From NCBI RefSeq assembly GCF_041734735.1, contig NC_134899.1, forward strand, positions 4,126,149 through 4,190,148: a stretch of DNA of 64,000 bases, in the 5' to 3' direction. This document shows, piece after piece, positions 21,987 through 35,756 of the stretch; position 1 is the first letter of the stretch, and each line of letters starts with the position of its first letter. Made by a program: the position numbers and the translations under genes. A model generated the notes under the pieces. The model was not told the DNA's origin. It did not search any database and worked only from the letters and a program-made list of their open reading frames with translations. The stretch comes from Babylonia areolata. Its lineage: Eukaryota; Mollusca; Gastropoda; Neogastropoda; Buccinidae.

Positions 21987-24900
21987 GTGTTCCTGCACAC
22001 ATGTGTATGTGTGTGTGCGAGTGTGTGAAAATTAACAAATTGTTTCCTTGATGTCATTCCTAACCTTCAAGCAAGTGTGCAATGGTAAAATTAATGATGA
22101 ACTGAACATAATCTGACAATAAAGTGTAAGAATTCAAAGGTCTTGATAAAAATGATTTTTTTTTTTTGGAAAGACGTGTTGCCAGCTTATTTATATAATA
22201 AAACTATATGCAGTCTACATAGATAAAACAATGTCAACATTCATTCTGAGCATCTGCTCAATAATTCTCCAACAAAATAGAAAAGAAACTATGATATTTT
22301 TTTCATGATCAGCAAAAGGAAGGCGTTAGACAACAGCAACAACAGCAACAAAAGCATGTGAATCCCCTTGAAGATAACAGACTGCTGTCTCCAGAAGAAG
22401 AGCAAAAATATTCTTGGGCAGAACAAGGTTAATATGATTTCAAACACCACACTTTTGTAACCCATGAAAGATCCAGCAGATACAGACAGAAGACATTACA
22501 ACATTGATTCAGTCTTGTGGCACAAAAATGTTTGACACAAAGCCTACGTATATCACACCAAAACCATCACCAATAAAAATGAAACCTCACTAAATGCTTG
22601 TCAAATTCTGGATAAGGATATTTGGCTATAATCTCAGTAAGACAACATGGTCAAGAGCAAAAGAAGCGCCTAAAGCAATTAGTCTTACATTGGGAAACAC
22701 TGCACAATATTCACACTACAAATGTCATGTGAAATGAAAAGAAAGTTGACAAAAAACAACATACTGTCATGACACAATGGATTCTATTGGACATTTTCAC
22801 TATTACTGTCCAGTTAGAGTCTGAAAATCGGAGCAAAAACCTACATAGAAACCGGCAATGATAATGATTATTATTCATTAGTCTGTTACTGGTATATTAT
22901 TTGATAATAAAAAAGCTGTAATGTATTGAGGGTAGATACACATACATAGATTATATAATCTTAATTGTCAGAATGTGCAGCAGTGTTCTAAACAAGAAGA
23001 AAAGCCTTCGTAGCTGTTGCAGAACAACGAAATCCACGGTGGAGGGGGAAGGGGGATGGTTGTTTACCTGTACATAATAATCCAAATGATATTTTTGCAC
23101 ACCATTAGAAATGAGTAATTATTGAAACAAACAAAACAAATTAAGCACTGAAAATGGAGCAATTTCACCTTAAGCAGCCTACACCGACCACCATTCCATT
23201 GTTTTATGATCGTAATAAAGATGCAACAAAGTTTCAAACTTTCCGTCTTCATCACAACGTTGTTGTCTCCAAAGATTGGCGGGAGTTGTTTACATGGAAA
23301 ACATTGATATGCGCATGCGTCGTGCAACTTCAAACTTCGGCTCACGTGGCAAAGACCTGTAATTCAGATTTGTTACCTTATAATGTTCGGGGAAACTGTG
23401 CAGTATGTGATGGGGACTATGCACAAACCTGGTGGCCTCATCCATCAATTGAAAGCACGATTCTGATAGTAAAATGAGTTCAGGCCAAATAGCTGCCTTC
23501 GATTGAAATGATCGATACGTCCATCCTGCTGAATTCAGTACCAGTCAAAATATTCGAATGGATTCGTCATAACCTGTTACAATTAATCATCAAAATAAAA
23601 TAGACTCTCAGAATTTGCAAAAAATGTCAATCTGTTTACCGGGTTACATAATTTTACTTTCTTTTCATCTTTTTTCCCCCACTGTTGTGTTTATTGATAT
23701 GACTGAGTAAAGTCATGTTTGTAGGTCAGATTATCTTGTTTCTGTTTCCACTTACTTGTCCGCTGGGTTATGTATATAAAGAAAGGGAGTGAAAGAGATA
23801 GATAGATGTGTTCCTGCACACATGTGTATGTGTGTGTGCGAGTGTGTGAAAATTAACAAATTGTTTCATTGATGTAATTCCTAACCTTCAAGCAAGTGTG
23901 CAATGGTAAAATTAATGATGAACTGAACATAATCTGACAATAAAGTGTAAGAATGCAAAGGTCTTGATAAAAATGATTTTTTTTTGTTGGAAAGACGTGT
24001 TGCCAGCTTATTTATATAATAAAACTATATGCAGTCTACATAGATAAAACAATGTCAACATTCATTCTGAGCATCTGCTCAATAATTCTCCAACAAAATA
24101 GAAAAGAAACTATGATATTTTTTTCATGATCAGCAAAAGGAAGGCGTTAGACAACAGCAACAACAGCAACAAAAACATGTGAATCCCCATGAAGATAACA
24201 GACTGCTGTCTCCAGAAGAAGAGCAAAAATATTCTTGGGCAGAACAAGGTTAATATGATTTCAAACACCACACTTTTGTAACCCATGAAAGATCCAGCAG
24301 ATACAGACAGAAGACATTACAACATTGATTCAGTCTTGTGGCACAAAAATGTTTCACACAAAGCCTACGTATGTCACACCAAAACCATCACCAATAAAAA
24401 TGAAACCTCACAAAATGTTTGTCAAATTCTGGATAAGGATATTTGGCTATAATCTCAGTAAGACAACATGGTCAAGAGCAAAAGAAGCGCCTAAAGCAAT
24501 TAGACTTACATTGGGAAACACTGCACAATATTCACACTACAAATTTCATGTGAAATGAAAAGAAAGTTGACAAAAAACAACATACTGTCATGACACAATG
24601 GATTCTGTTGGACATTTTTACTATTACTGTCCAGTTAGCGTCTGAAAATCGGAGCAAAACCCTACATAGAAACCGGCAATGACAATGATTATTATTTCTT
24701 AGTCTGTTACTGGTGTATTATTTGATAATAAAAAAGCTGTAATGTATTGAGGGTAGATACACATACACACGATTGTATGCTGAATTCAGTACCCTTCAAA
24801 ATATTCTAATGCATTCATCACATCATGTTACAATTAATCATCAAAATAACATAGACTTTCAGAATTTGCAAAAAATGTCAATCTGTTTACCGGGTTACAT

Positions 24901-25058
24901 AATTTTACTTTCTTTTCATCTTTTTTTCCCACTGTTGTGTTTATTGATATGACTGAGTAAAGTCATGTTTGTAGGTCAGATTATCTTGTTTCTGTTTCCA
25001 CTTACTTGTCAGCTGGGTTATGTATATAAAGAAAGGGAGTGAAAGAGATAGATAGATA
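21987..25058 (+). repeat. Tandem duplication: 1821-bp unit plus 1251-bp unit lacking ~570 bp
   Basis: Unit 1 is 21987-23807 and unit 2 is 23808-25058. Matching points are 1821 bp apart in the first part (ATAATTCTCC at 22261 and 24082) and 1251 bp apart in the last part (GAATTCAG at 23531 and 24782). Unit 2 therefore lacks about 570 bp that in unit 1 lie between about 22945 and 23525. Shared parts are nearly identical (isolated substitutions only). No coding gene is evident in either unit. Confidence 0.95.
23270..23350. promoter_or_regulatory. Promoter-like motif cluster (E2F/NRF-1/E-box) in unit 1 only
   Basis: ATTGGCGGGA (about 23275), TGCGCATGCG (23310-23319, a perfect NRF-1 palindrome) and CACGTG (23343-23348) lie within 80 bp, inside the 570-bp stretch missing from the second unit of the tandem duplication. 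Such clustering is typical of CpG-type animal promoters. No downstream exon is recognised. Confidence 0.25.
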
Positions 25059-25073
25059 GACAGATATATATAT

Positions 25074-25121
<48 letters not shown>

Positions 25122-25175
25122 TAGATAAATAGATAGATAGATGTATAGATAGATAGATAAATAGAGAGAGAGAGA
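25050..25175. repeat. (GATA)n / (TA)n microsatellite
   Basis: GATA and TA repeats followed by GATA variants and a GA run. Confidence 0.92.
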
Positions 25176-26141
25176 GAGGTAAGAGGTGAGAGACGAACAG
25201 TTAGACAGGCAAACATATTAGACACACACTTATGGTTGCTTTAAAGATAAGTCAAATGTAAAAAATAATTAATTAAAAAATCTACAAATTTCTGCAAAGA
25301 GGTCAGCCATTAACATAAAAGCCAAAAATTGTGTTTAAAGATAGAGAGAAAGGGAAAAAAACAGAACAAAAAAGGATAATTGAGTTAAGAAGAAGAGAGA
25401 TGTGGAGCACAAAAAAGACCAAAAAACAAACCAACAACAACAATAATTCTAACTTAACCTTTAACCAGGACGTTTTATCTCATTTTCTTTCGAACAAAAA
25501 TATTCCGTGACTGATTCTGAGCAAGAGTGGCAACAGACCCACAAGAAGAGGGCGAGATGATACAAGTGTTGGAGCCCATTTCTGTTTTCTCAAATTTCCT
25601 CAGTGTTAAATGTCACTTTCTATGATTTCTGATTTTAGCGAGTTTACTCGGCCCCCTGACACCTCCCCCTCCCAACCCTTCTGTTCATGGAAATGGTCTG
25701 AACGTACAAGACAGTAAGTGCTTCCGAGTCAGGTGAAGAGCAACAAAGAGGCAAGGAACGGAGTGCATATTAACCATCCTTTCAGTTAATCTGTCAGTGA
25801 TGCAGAAGTGAATGCCTCTCGGGTCATCGCACTGTGTGCATATCTCAGACAGTTTCTTTTGTTGTTGTTGACCTTGCATTGCACATGACATTCGGTTTCT
25901 TGTTGTGGTTATCACTGTTTACATAGTATTGTGCATCACTCCGTTTCTTTTGGCTGTTGTTGGTGGGTTTTTTCTTCTTCGTTTCATCGATTTCCATTAT
26001 TCACATGGTCACTTTAACGTAAATGGATACACACTCTGTTCAGTTTTCCCCTAGATTCATTCAGGAAGTATGTAGTATCAGTCAGACTGTTATATCATTC
26101 CCACGTTGCTATGCTGTGAGCGTTCTGCTGGCTGCTCCTGC
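25176..26141. other. No gene recognised
   Basis: AT-rich sequence without supported coding capacity; a 76-codon minus-strand frame at 25685-25915 has no recognisable content. Confidence 0.45.
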
Positions 26142-26199
26142 TTCCACTCTCCCCGTGTCCTGTTGTGATCACCTCAAAGGTATCGGGAAAATTCACAAT
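26142..26199. repeat. 58-bp direct repeat, left copy (putative target duplication)
   Basis: It starts TTCCACTCTC and ends AATTCACAAT. It matches 30655-30712 at 56 of 58 positions and directly precedes the T-run that begins the inserted element. Confidence 0.9.
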
Positions 26200-29100
26200 T
26201 TTTTTTTTTCCTTTCTTTCTTTCTTTTTTTTCTTTTTTTTTCTTGTGGGGCCTCCAACTTCCTCTTTTTTCCCACTTTTTTTTGTTTTGTTTTTTTGTGG
26301 GGCCTCCATCCTCCTCTTTTTTCCCACATCTTTCTTTTTCTTCTTTCACAAACTAATATTTACCTTTCATGCACCACTTTCCACCACACACCTTAACTAA
26401 TCACTTTCATTCTTTCCCCTATCGTCTGGCGCAGCAATTGCCCCAGTGTGTCTTGAGGCATGCATTTTAAGAATGTTCGATGTCTGTGTACATTTGCCAG
26501 GGTTTCTTTGATGTTCTAGTGTTCTGATGTATGCATTCTAAACATGTATGACAAGTGATTACATCTGTCTGGATTTATTGTTGCCCTAGTGTGAGTTGTT
26601 TGTTTGATATTGAAGCTTTTCTGCCATCCATCCTCTCTCTCTTCCTCCTCTATCTTAACCCAATATATAAACAAATAAATAAATAAATGAATAAAAGATA
26701 AGTCATCTGCATCATAACAATGGACCGACCTTATCTTCCCATTTAATGTTTACATTTGTTTACATTTCAGTGGTTTTGTTGACCTAGTGCATGTATGTAA
26801 CAGTGTATGCGGAGTTGGAAGTGGCTGGGCACATCCCTTCCATTGAACACTCCCAGAAGGCGCCGTCCCTTGCTCAGTCGAAAGGTAAGGCGAAAGCGAA
26901 CAAGGGATAGCTAGGAAGAGTGGTCATTGGAAAGGTTTAAAGTGGCAAGAAATTCACTCCCTTCCCAGCAAGGGAAAAAAGCCAATACTTGCCAGGGTAT
27001 GCGTGTATGTGTGCGTGCATGTATATGCATATGCGTGTATGTTTTTGTGTGTTTGCGTGCATGCAAGCAATTTATATTATGAAATCTTACAAATGTTGCA
27101 ATATCTAAGTTGATTTTCAAATATCATTGACAATGGTAATTTTGAATCAGTTTTCTTATATATACTGATGCACATTTTGGCAATCAGAAAAATATGATTG
27201 ATTTGCATCAGTGTATGGTTCTGGGTCTTGTGTAGGACTGGTATCCCCAACAAAACATCCGTTTCAGACAAAATTACTTTTACATTATATTCAATTAATA
27301 TGTATTGACTAATATATTCCCAAAATACTTTGACAGGCGGACAATAAAAAAAGAAATGCTCAATATAATCAGTTTCTTCTGGGCAGTAGGTACACCTTTG
27401 GTCGTCTTTCTTTCTCATTTTACACAACAGGATATTAGTAGGATAAATATTATGCAAGATTTTCCATTGCAATACTCTTAAACGTGTTTCTTTTGAACAT
27501 AGACGGGGAATCTTCCATATTTTCTTATTCAGATCTACACCAAATTTATGATTCGAAAACCTGATGGCACATGGTATGGAGTAGTTGTTATTGCACAATA
27601 CTAAAGTCTTTACAAGTGAGTAATTTCTTACCACAGAAAGGAGAAACATTTGACAGGTTGATGTCAGACCTCTCTTTTTCATCAATTACAGAGGTGAACT
27701 GTCGAACAGCAGCAACAACAACATTGTACTCTAATATTCTTGCTGGGGACTCTCCGATTTTCAAACATATGTCATTATAGGTAAAAATGCCATGAGTATT
27801 ATACATGTCTTTTACATGTTTTAACCCACCCCTGACCAAATCTGGAAAGAAAAGAACGTTTCCCTGATACTTTAAGTGTCTGTTGTTCCATAATAGGTTT
27901 AAATATGGTGTTTCACCTGCGTGCACATTAAGATCTAACCATGTTTGCAAAACCATACTCCAAAACTGAGAATTAACCAAGTGCAAATACTTAAATACAG
28001 TACTCTTTACGTTTGTGAAAAAAAACATATATTAAATACACCAAAATTAGCAAACATTTTCCTGGGTACATGAACCCATTTTTCGTGTTCTCCTGCACTA
28101 CAAAGACGCACCACCCATTGCAAAAGAAACGCTGACTGCATTTGCCTAACATCAATCATCTTTAGCCCCCCCTGTTCAAAACGACTGCATACTACACTTC
28201 TCTTAACTTTCTCAAAAGCTTTTTTGTTGCAATTCTGTTTACGCCAAAGAAATCTAAAGAGTATTTGATTGATCGATGTAAGTACCTTTTCTGGAATAAT
28301 GAAAGCCTGCATAATGTAAACAATCTGGGAAATAAGAAAAGTTTTTATTATGTTTATCTTTCCAATTAAACTTAAGTCTCTCTTTTCCCATGAATGAATA
28401 ATTCTTTTGATATTCTCAATTCTGTACACCCAGTTCTCTTCTAAAGAGGACGCAGAAATATTGTTGGCGTAAAAAATGCCAAGAATTTTGATCTTTTTCC
28501 TCCAAAGAAATCCATAAAAAGTATCAGTACAATCTTTTTTACTTCCTAGCCACATTGCCACTGATTTATAGCGATTTATTTCAAGCCCTGAAAACGTAGA
28601 AAAATCTTGAAATATGTTTAACACGTGTAACATATCATGTTCATCCTGCAAAAATAAAGTAACATCATCTGCATACATAGCTATTTTCAATGGCGAGAAC
28701 AAAAACTAACGGTGAAAAGGGACATCCTTGACGAATTCCCGATTGTACGAGAAAATACTCTGATATCCAACCACAGTATGTGACACAACTTTGAGTATTA
28801 GCCATAATTACTTTTACCCATTGAATAAAGTCGCTACCAAAGCCAAATTTCTTAAATGCACTAATAATAAAATCCTTTGAAATTCTATCAAATGCCTGTG
28901 AATAATCTATACTCACCAATAAGCCAGGTTTATTTTCTACATCTAACTGTTCAACAACATCATCAATGAGTCTTAGTAATGTGGAAACTTGCTGACCTTT
29001 GATATAACCTACTTGATCAGTACTAACTAAATCATGAATTACTTGACTCAAGCGAATGGCCAAAGTCTTAGCTAAAGGTTTATAATCACTGTTTGTCAGT

Positions 29101-30654
29101 GAAATGGGTCGCCAGTTTTTTAAATTGTTTCTTGGCAGTTCTTTACCTTTGTGTATCAATGTAATTACTGCCTTTCTTTGTGTTGATGAAAGTGTTCCTT
29201 TTGTGAAAGAATAATTTAGTGACAGTGTTAGTAAGCCTTTTAAATGTAGCCAAAAAACCTTTAGAAACTCAACTGTGATTCCATCGCAGCCAGGAGAAGA
29301 GCCATCATTCAGGCATTTGAGGGCATTTAGCAGCTCATGTTCTGTTATTGCACCCTCACAATCCTTTTTTTGCGTCTCAGAGATGCGTGGAACATCAGTG
29401 TTGGCCAAACATCTGTCTATATTTTCGGAAATATCGTTAGAAGGTATTTTCTTTCTATATAATTGAGAAAAAAAGTGTTTTTGTACTTTCAGTATTTCCG
29501 ATTGCTGGGTTACTAATACATTATTTTCGTTTAGAACCCCTGCCATCACTTTGGAATTTGCCCTTGATTTTTCCAACCCCAAAAAGTATTTAGAATTCTT
29601 CTCGCCATCTTCCACCCATTTCACTCTAGCTCTTACCTGTGCTGCCTGTACTTTATGTCTTTCCATTATTTCTATCTTCAAAGCTAACCGACTACGCTCA
29701 TTCTGGAGTGGAACAGATTGTGGACTAGCTGCTAACTAAACATCAATTTCATTCAGCCTGCCATACAGCTTTCTTAATGCATTTTTGTTGTTTATACTTT
29801 TGAGTTTACTATAATTTACAGAGAAATCTTTTATTTTTAACTTTAATAGCTCCCATTCAATTTGATAATCCGATCCATCCTTAATGCCAGAAACCTGCTC
29901 TATAATCAATTCATTCATTTTATTAACGTATTCTATGTCTTTCAACAATGAGTTATTAAACTTCCACAGTCCCGGTCCTCTTTCAGTATTAGCTAACTTC
30001 ATAGTAACAGTGCACCCTCTGTGATCAGTAGAGGGCAAAGAGTGAATTTCAGATTCCAGTGTTTTATCAAATAAATCCGAATTTGTTAGTACATAATCCA
30101 ACCTTCTGGCGATGAAAGGATTCTTCTTGCACCATGTAAACTGTTTTTCTTGTGGATGAAATAATCTCCAAACATCATATAAATCATTCTCTTTAATTTG
30201 ATCATTGAATTTCTGAACGGTTGTTCCTGCATGTGGTTCCCCTGAAACAATGTCAAGGTCGTTATCTAAAACACAATTGAAATCACCACATATCAAAATT
30301 CCTTCGGAAGTAATGTTAGAAATAACATTTCCCAAGTCTTAAAAAAAAAAAAAAAAAAAAAAAAATTCTGCATTGTTATTTGGAGAGTAAACATTTATAA
30401 CTGCTATCGTCTTATCTAATATTTCTACTTCCACGGCCAGAATTCTTCTTGAATTGTGCAAAATAGTATAGTTTTCAACATAATTTTTCCTAAACAAAAC
30501 GATTTGTCCTGAGCTATGTGCAGTAAAGTCACTACAAGCAAACTTCCCTGCCCCCCATTCTTTTTCCCATTGTTTACTCACTTCTTGTGCTATGTGTGTT
30601 TCTTGCAGACATATAACATCGTATTTTTTATCCTTTAGATACCTAAACAATGAT
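26200..30654 (-). mobile_element. L1/Tx1-type LINE, 5' truncated
   Basis: Minus-strand frames encode, in order, the endonuclease (30650-29736: YDVICLQETHI, GDFNCVLDNDL, STDHRGC), the RT (29681-28690: NWRPISLTNSDYK, LLVSIDYSQAFDRI, GIRQGCPFSPLVF), the catalytic MYADDVTLF box and thumb (28702-28007), and the C-terminal region with a Cys/His CTYCPEETDYIEHFF cluster (27685-27077). About 25-30 residues expected between the RLF/VLAIE block and YADD are missing near 28700, and frame changes separate the pieces. An A/T homopolymer interrupts the endonuclease at 30341-30364. The element starts at MFRYLKDKKYD, so ORF1 and the first residues of ORF2 are absent. Sequence from 26200 to 27076 would be 3' UTR plus tail; an AAAT repeat at 26666-26695 in the opposite sense hints at a further insertion there. 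Confidence 0.82.
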
Positions 30655-30712
30655 TTCCACTCTCGCCGTGTCCTGTTGTGATCACCTGAAAGGTATCGGG
30701 AAAATTCACAAT
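30655..30712. repeat. 58-bp direct repeat, right copy
   Basis: Matches 26142-26199 with two C/G differences and begins exactly where the LINE's 5' end stops. Confidence 0.9.
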
Positions 30713-30757
30713 GTTGATGGATTCACCACGTGGCCCAGTCATTCCAGATTTTGCAGC
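30686..30757 (-). CDS. Weak candidate host exon, unknown protein
   Basis: On the minus strand a TTTTGTTTTGATAG acceptor is followed by AAKSGMTGPRGESINIVNF and PDTFQ, then CAG|GTGATC as a possible donor. The peptide looks protein-like. Part of it lies inside the 58-bp repeat, where one of the two differences is silent and the other changes Glu/Gln. No neighbouring exon is recognised, so this remains tentative. Confidence 0.2.
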
Positions 30758-31046
30758 TATCAAAACAAAAGAGGCGAACAAGTCATTTCCTTTTCTCCAA
30801 CAGTTTCTTTTCAATGTCAATCCATGGTATGAAGTTGTGAGTCACTGAAAGCGAACATTCATATCAACAGTTTGATCTGGATTAAGCTTAACATAGTGAT
30901 TTCTAAAAGGAAGGACAGCTCTTATCAATGTGCACAGACAGCAACAGAGGAAAAGGGTGAAATATTACTGGGAAAAGTGGCCACTCTGTGGTTTGTTGGC
31001 TGTATCAAAGAAATGGACGGACATACAGTACACAGGAAGGTCTACT

Positions 31047-33104
<2,058 letters not shown>

Positions 33105-33207
33105 CTGGAAAGACATTTAGATGAGAACAGCTGGGTTACTTGTATACGTCACTTAAGTTGAAGACAGACTGTATATGACAATACATAATATCAAGAGGCA
33201 GTGTGTG

Positions 33208-33239
<32 letters not shown>

Positions 33240-33560
33240 AGTGACACTGACACTGACACAGGTTTAATTGTGAAGGCCACCGGCCCATTGTGTGTGTGTG
33301 AGTGAGTGAGCATGTATTGCACTGAATGGTGATCAGCAAGAGTTTAGTGTGCATGGTCCATCAAAACAGCGAGATGTCATCACCTATTTCTCACATCGGC
33401 TTTCCTTTCCACACTGTCCTCTTTTCAGAAGAGTGACCTGCCCATGGATAACGTCAAGCAGCAGGAACAAACAGCTCTGCCATAAAATAATATCTTTTAA
33501 CTGTTATTGTTTTCTTTTTAATATCATCAGATTCGTTTCCCCATTCATCTGTGTTTTGGT
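33105..33560. other. GIMAP upstream intron or flank
   Basis: The exon acceptor TCTTTCCAG (minus) lies at 33105-33113. A TG tract is at 33200-33240. No further GIMAP exon is recognised before the LINE begins. Confidence 0.5.
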
Positions 33561-33921
33561 GACGTGAAATCGGAGTTTTTTGTGCGGTGGATTCGGTAGG
33601 AGAGTGCTACGAGGTCCATTTGTGCGTCGACCTGTGTTCGTGGCTGTACTTCAGCCATTGTACCGGCGGCCTCTTTAGGAGCGGTGCTCTTCTACCAGAA
33701 TATTACACGCCACGATTAACACGAAGCCGAAATCAGTATTTACTTTGTTCTTTGTGTGTTAACCCTTTTTTTTTTTTTTTTTTCTTTTCTTTTTCCCCAA
33801 ACCCTTTTGGGTTTCGTATAGAATTTTTTTTTTTTTTTTTTTTTTTTTAAACCTGAATATGACGTCTTGCATTGACGTAACTGGATGAGGCGACGTTGTC
33901 TATACAGTTTGCGTCATTATT

Positions 33922-35667
33922 ATGATGGAATTTAAATGGGGACAGAATGAACAACATCTGACAGTAACCACTCCTTCAAAACAAGTACATTTCAAGTATC
34001 AACAATCATCCTTTTCACCAGATCAGTTAAACACAGAAGAACGGTTTCTTGTTTTATTAAAAGATTCGGGAAATGACTCTCTCCAGTTGCGACATTTATA
34101 TCCACATTACCATAAAAAAGCCATCCAGTCTGTAGTTGGAGAGGTGGAATCTGTAACAAAACTGAGACATAATAGTTTTTACGTCCAGTGTAAAAACGAG
34201 TGACAACGTAAGAAGTTGTTACAGACGCAAAGCATCGCGGGCATTTCTGTCTTAGCTTCAAAACCTGACCCGAAAACAGTGGGAATAGTTTTCCGAGAAG
34301 TTGACACGAGCTTTCTTTCCACTATACCTATTGTGAGCGACAGTCGGAAAATCCATCTGAAAAACGGGAGACCAGCGACAGTGATAACATTCAAACTTCA
34401 TGACCTTCCAGAAAAACTAAGCTTTGAAAATGTCCATTTAAAAATATATCCATATTGTTCTCCAGTCGTAAGATGTACTTTTTGTCAATTGTTACATCAC
34501 ACTAAAAAATATTGTTCCAGCAATACTCATCGATGCAGCAGATGTGGACAGTCGTCTCATTCTCGAGACAAATGTACTGCTGAAAGGTTTTGTTGGAACT
34601 GCAAGGGAGACCATTCAGCTGCTTTCCATGGATGTCCGGCCAAAATCGTCGCAAGAGAAGCGAATAAACTGAAATCTAAAACTTACATTTCATTTCAAGA
34701 AGCACTTCGACAGGCAAGGTTGAATACGAATCAAAATGTGTGCGAAAAAAAGAAATCATATGCAGAAGTTGTTAAAGCTTATCATAAACTGTGTTCCAAG
34801 TCTACACAGACAGATGTTCATTATGACAGTGTGTCAACACAGACTGAGGTCTTTGATGGAAAATTAATGTTGAAAAATGTATATGATGATTACACGGTAT
34901 CATCAGAACGTAAAACTTCCGGTCTACATGACGTCCATTTGTCATCTGCAACAAATCCTGATCTTCACAACAACCACCTGCCATCATCATCTGAGGAGAC
35001 ATTACCTATTCTACATGACGACCACCCGACATTGTCACCTAAGGAGACATCATCTGGTTTGCAAGACGGTCATCTGATATTGTCATCGGAGGAGACATCA
35101 CTTGATCTACAAGAATACCTTCTGAAATCGTCGTCAGAGGAGCCATCACCTGTTCTCCACAATGACCATATGACATCATCATCTGAAAATGCTTCACGTG
35201 TTCTACACGATGACCACCTGACGTCGTCATCTGTAAAGACATCATCGGGTATACATGAAAGCCTTCCAACAGCATCACCTCAGCAGACATTACATAATCT
35301 ACAAGACGACCACCTGACGGCGCCAACTGGGGAGACAACTCCTGATACACATGACCACCACCTGCCGTCATCATCAGAACAGTCATCACTTAGTCCACAT
35401 GAATACATAACATCACGATCTAAGCAGTCATCACCTAGTCTGCATGACGGCCACCAGACGTCGCCATCTGGGGAGACAACACCTGGACTGTATGACTACC
35501 AGAGGTCGTCATCAGTGGAGACAACGACTGGTCTATATGAAGAACTTTTTACGTCGTCATCCGAGGAGATGAAACTACAGCTTGTTAACTACCTAACATT
35601 GCATCAAATCAGTCATCACATTGTCTACACGAAGAACACCTCATCACCTTGTATTTTGATAGTATAA
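33922..35667 (+). pseudogene. ORF1 (nucleic-acid-binding protein) of the I-group LINE
   Basis: One frame runs from the ATG at 33922 to the stop at 35665-35667 with a single internal TGA at 34201-34203. An N-terminal part with a DLPEKLSFENVHLKIYPY-like block leads to three Cys/His knuckles at 34471-34648: CTFCQLLHHTKKYC, CSRCGQSSHSRDKC (a canonical CX2CX4HX4C) and CWNCKGDHSAAFHGC. Knuckles of this type bind the element's RNA in I/Jockey-group ORF1 proteins. The C-terminal third (34920-35570) is about 13 degenerate 16-residue repeats rich in Ser, Thr, His and Asp, of the form LHDDHLTSSSEETSSG, with a 48-bp period. Confidence 0.82.
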
Positions 35668-35756
35668 GGCCCTTTATCTATCATTATCTTAGTTTTAAAT
35701 TCGGATATCTCATTATCTAATGATATTTTTTGTCTACGATTCATTCTAGCTGATAA

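Noticed and set aside
23154-23477. 107-codon plus-strand ORF as a gene
   Set aside because: No recognisable domain, no splice or poly(A) support; kept only as a region with promoter-like motifs.
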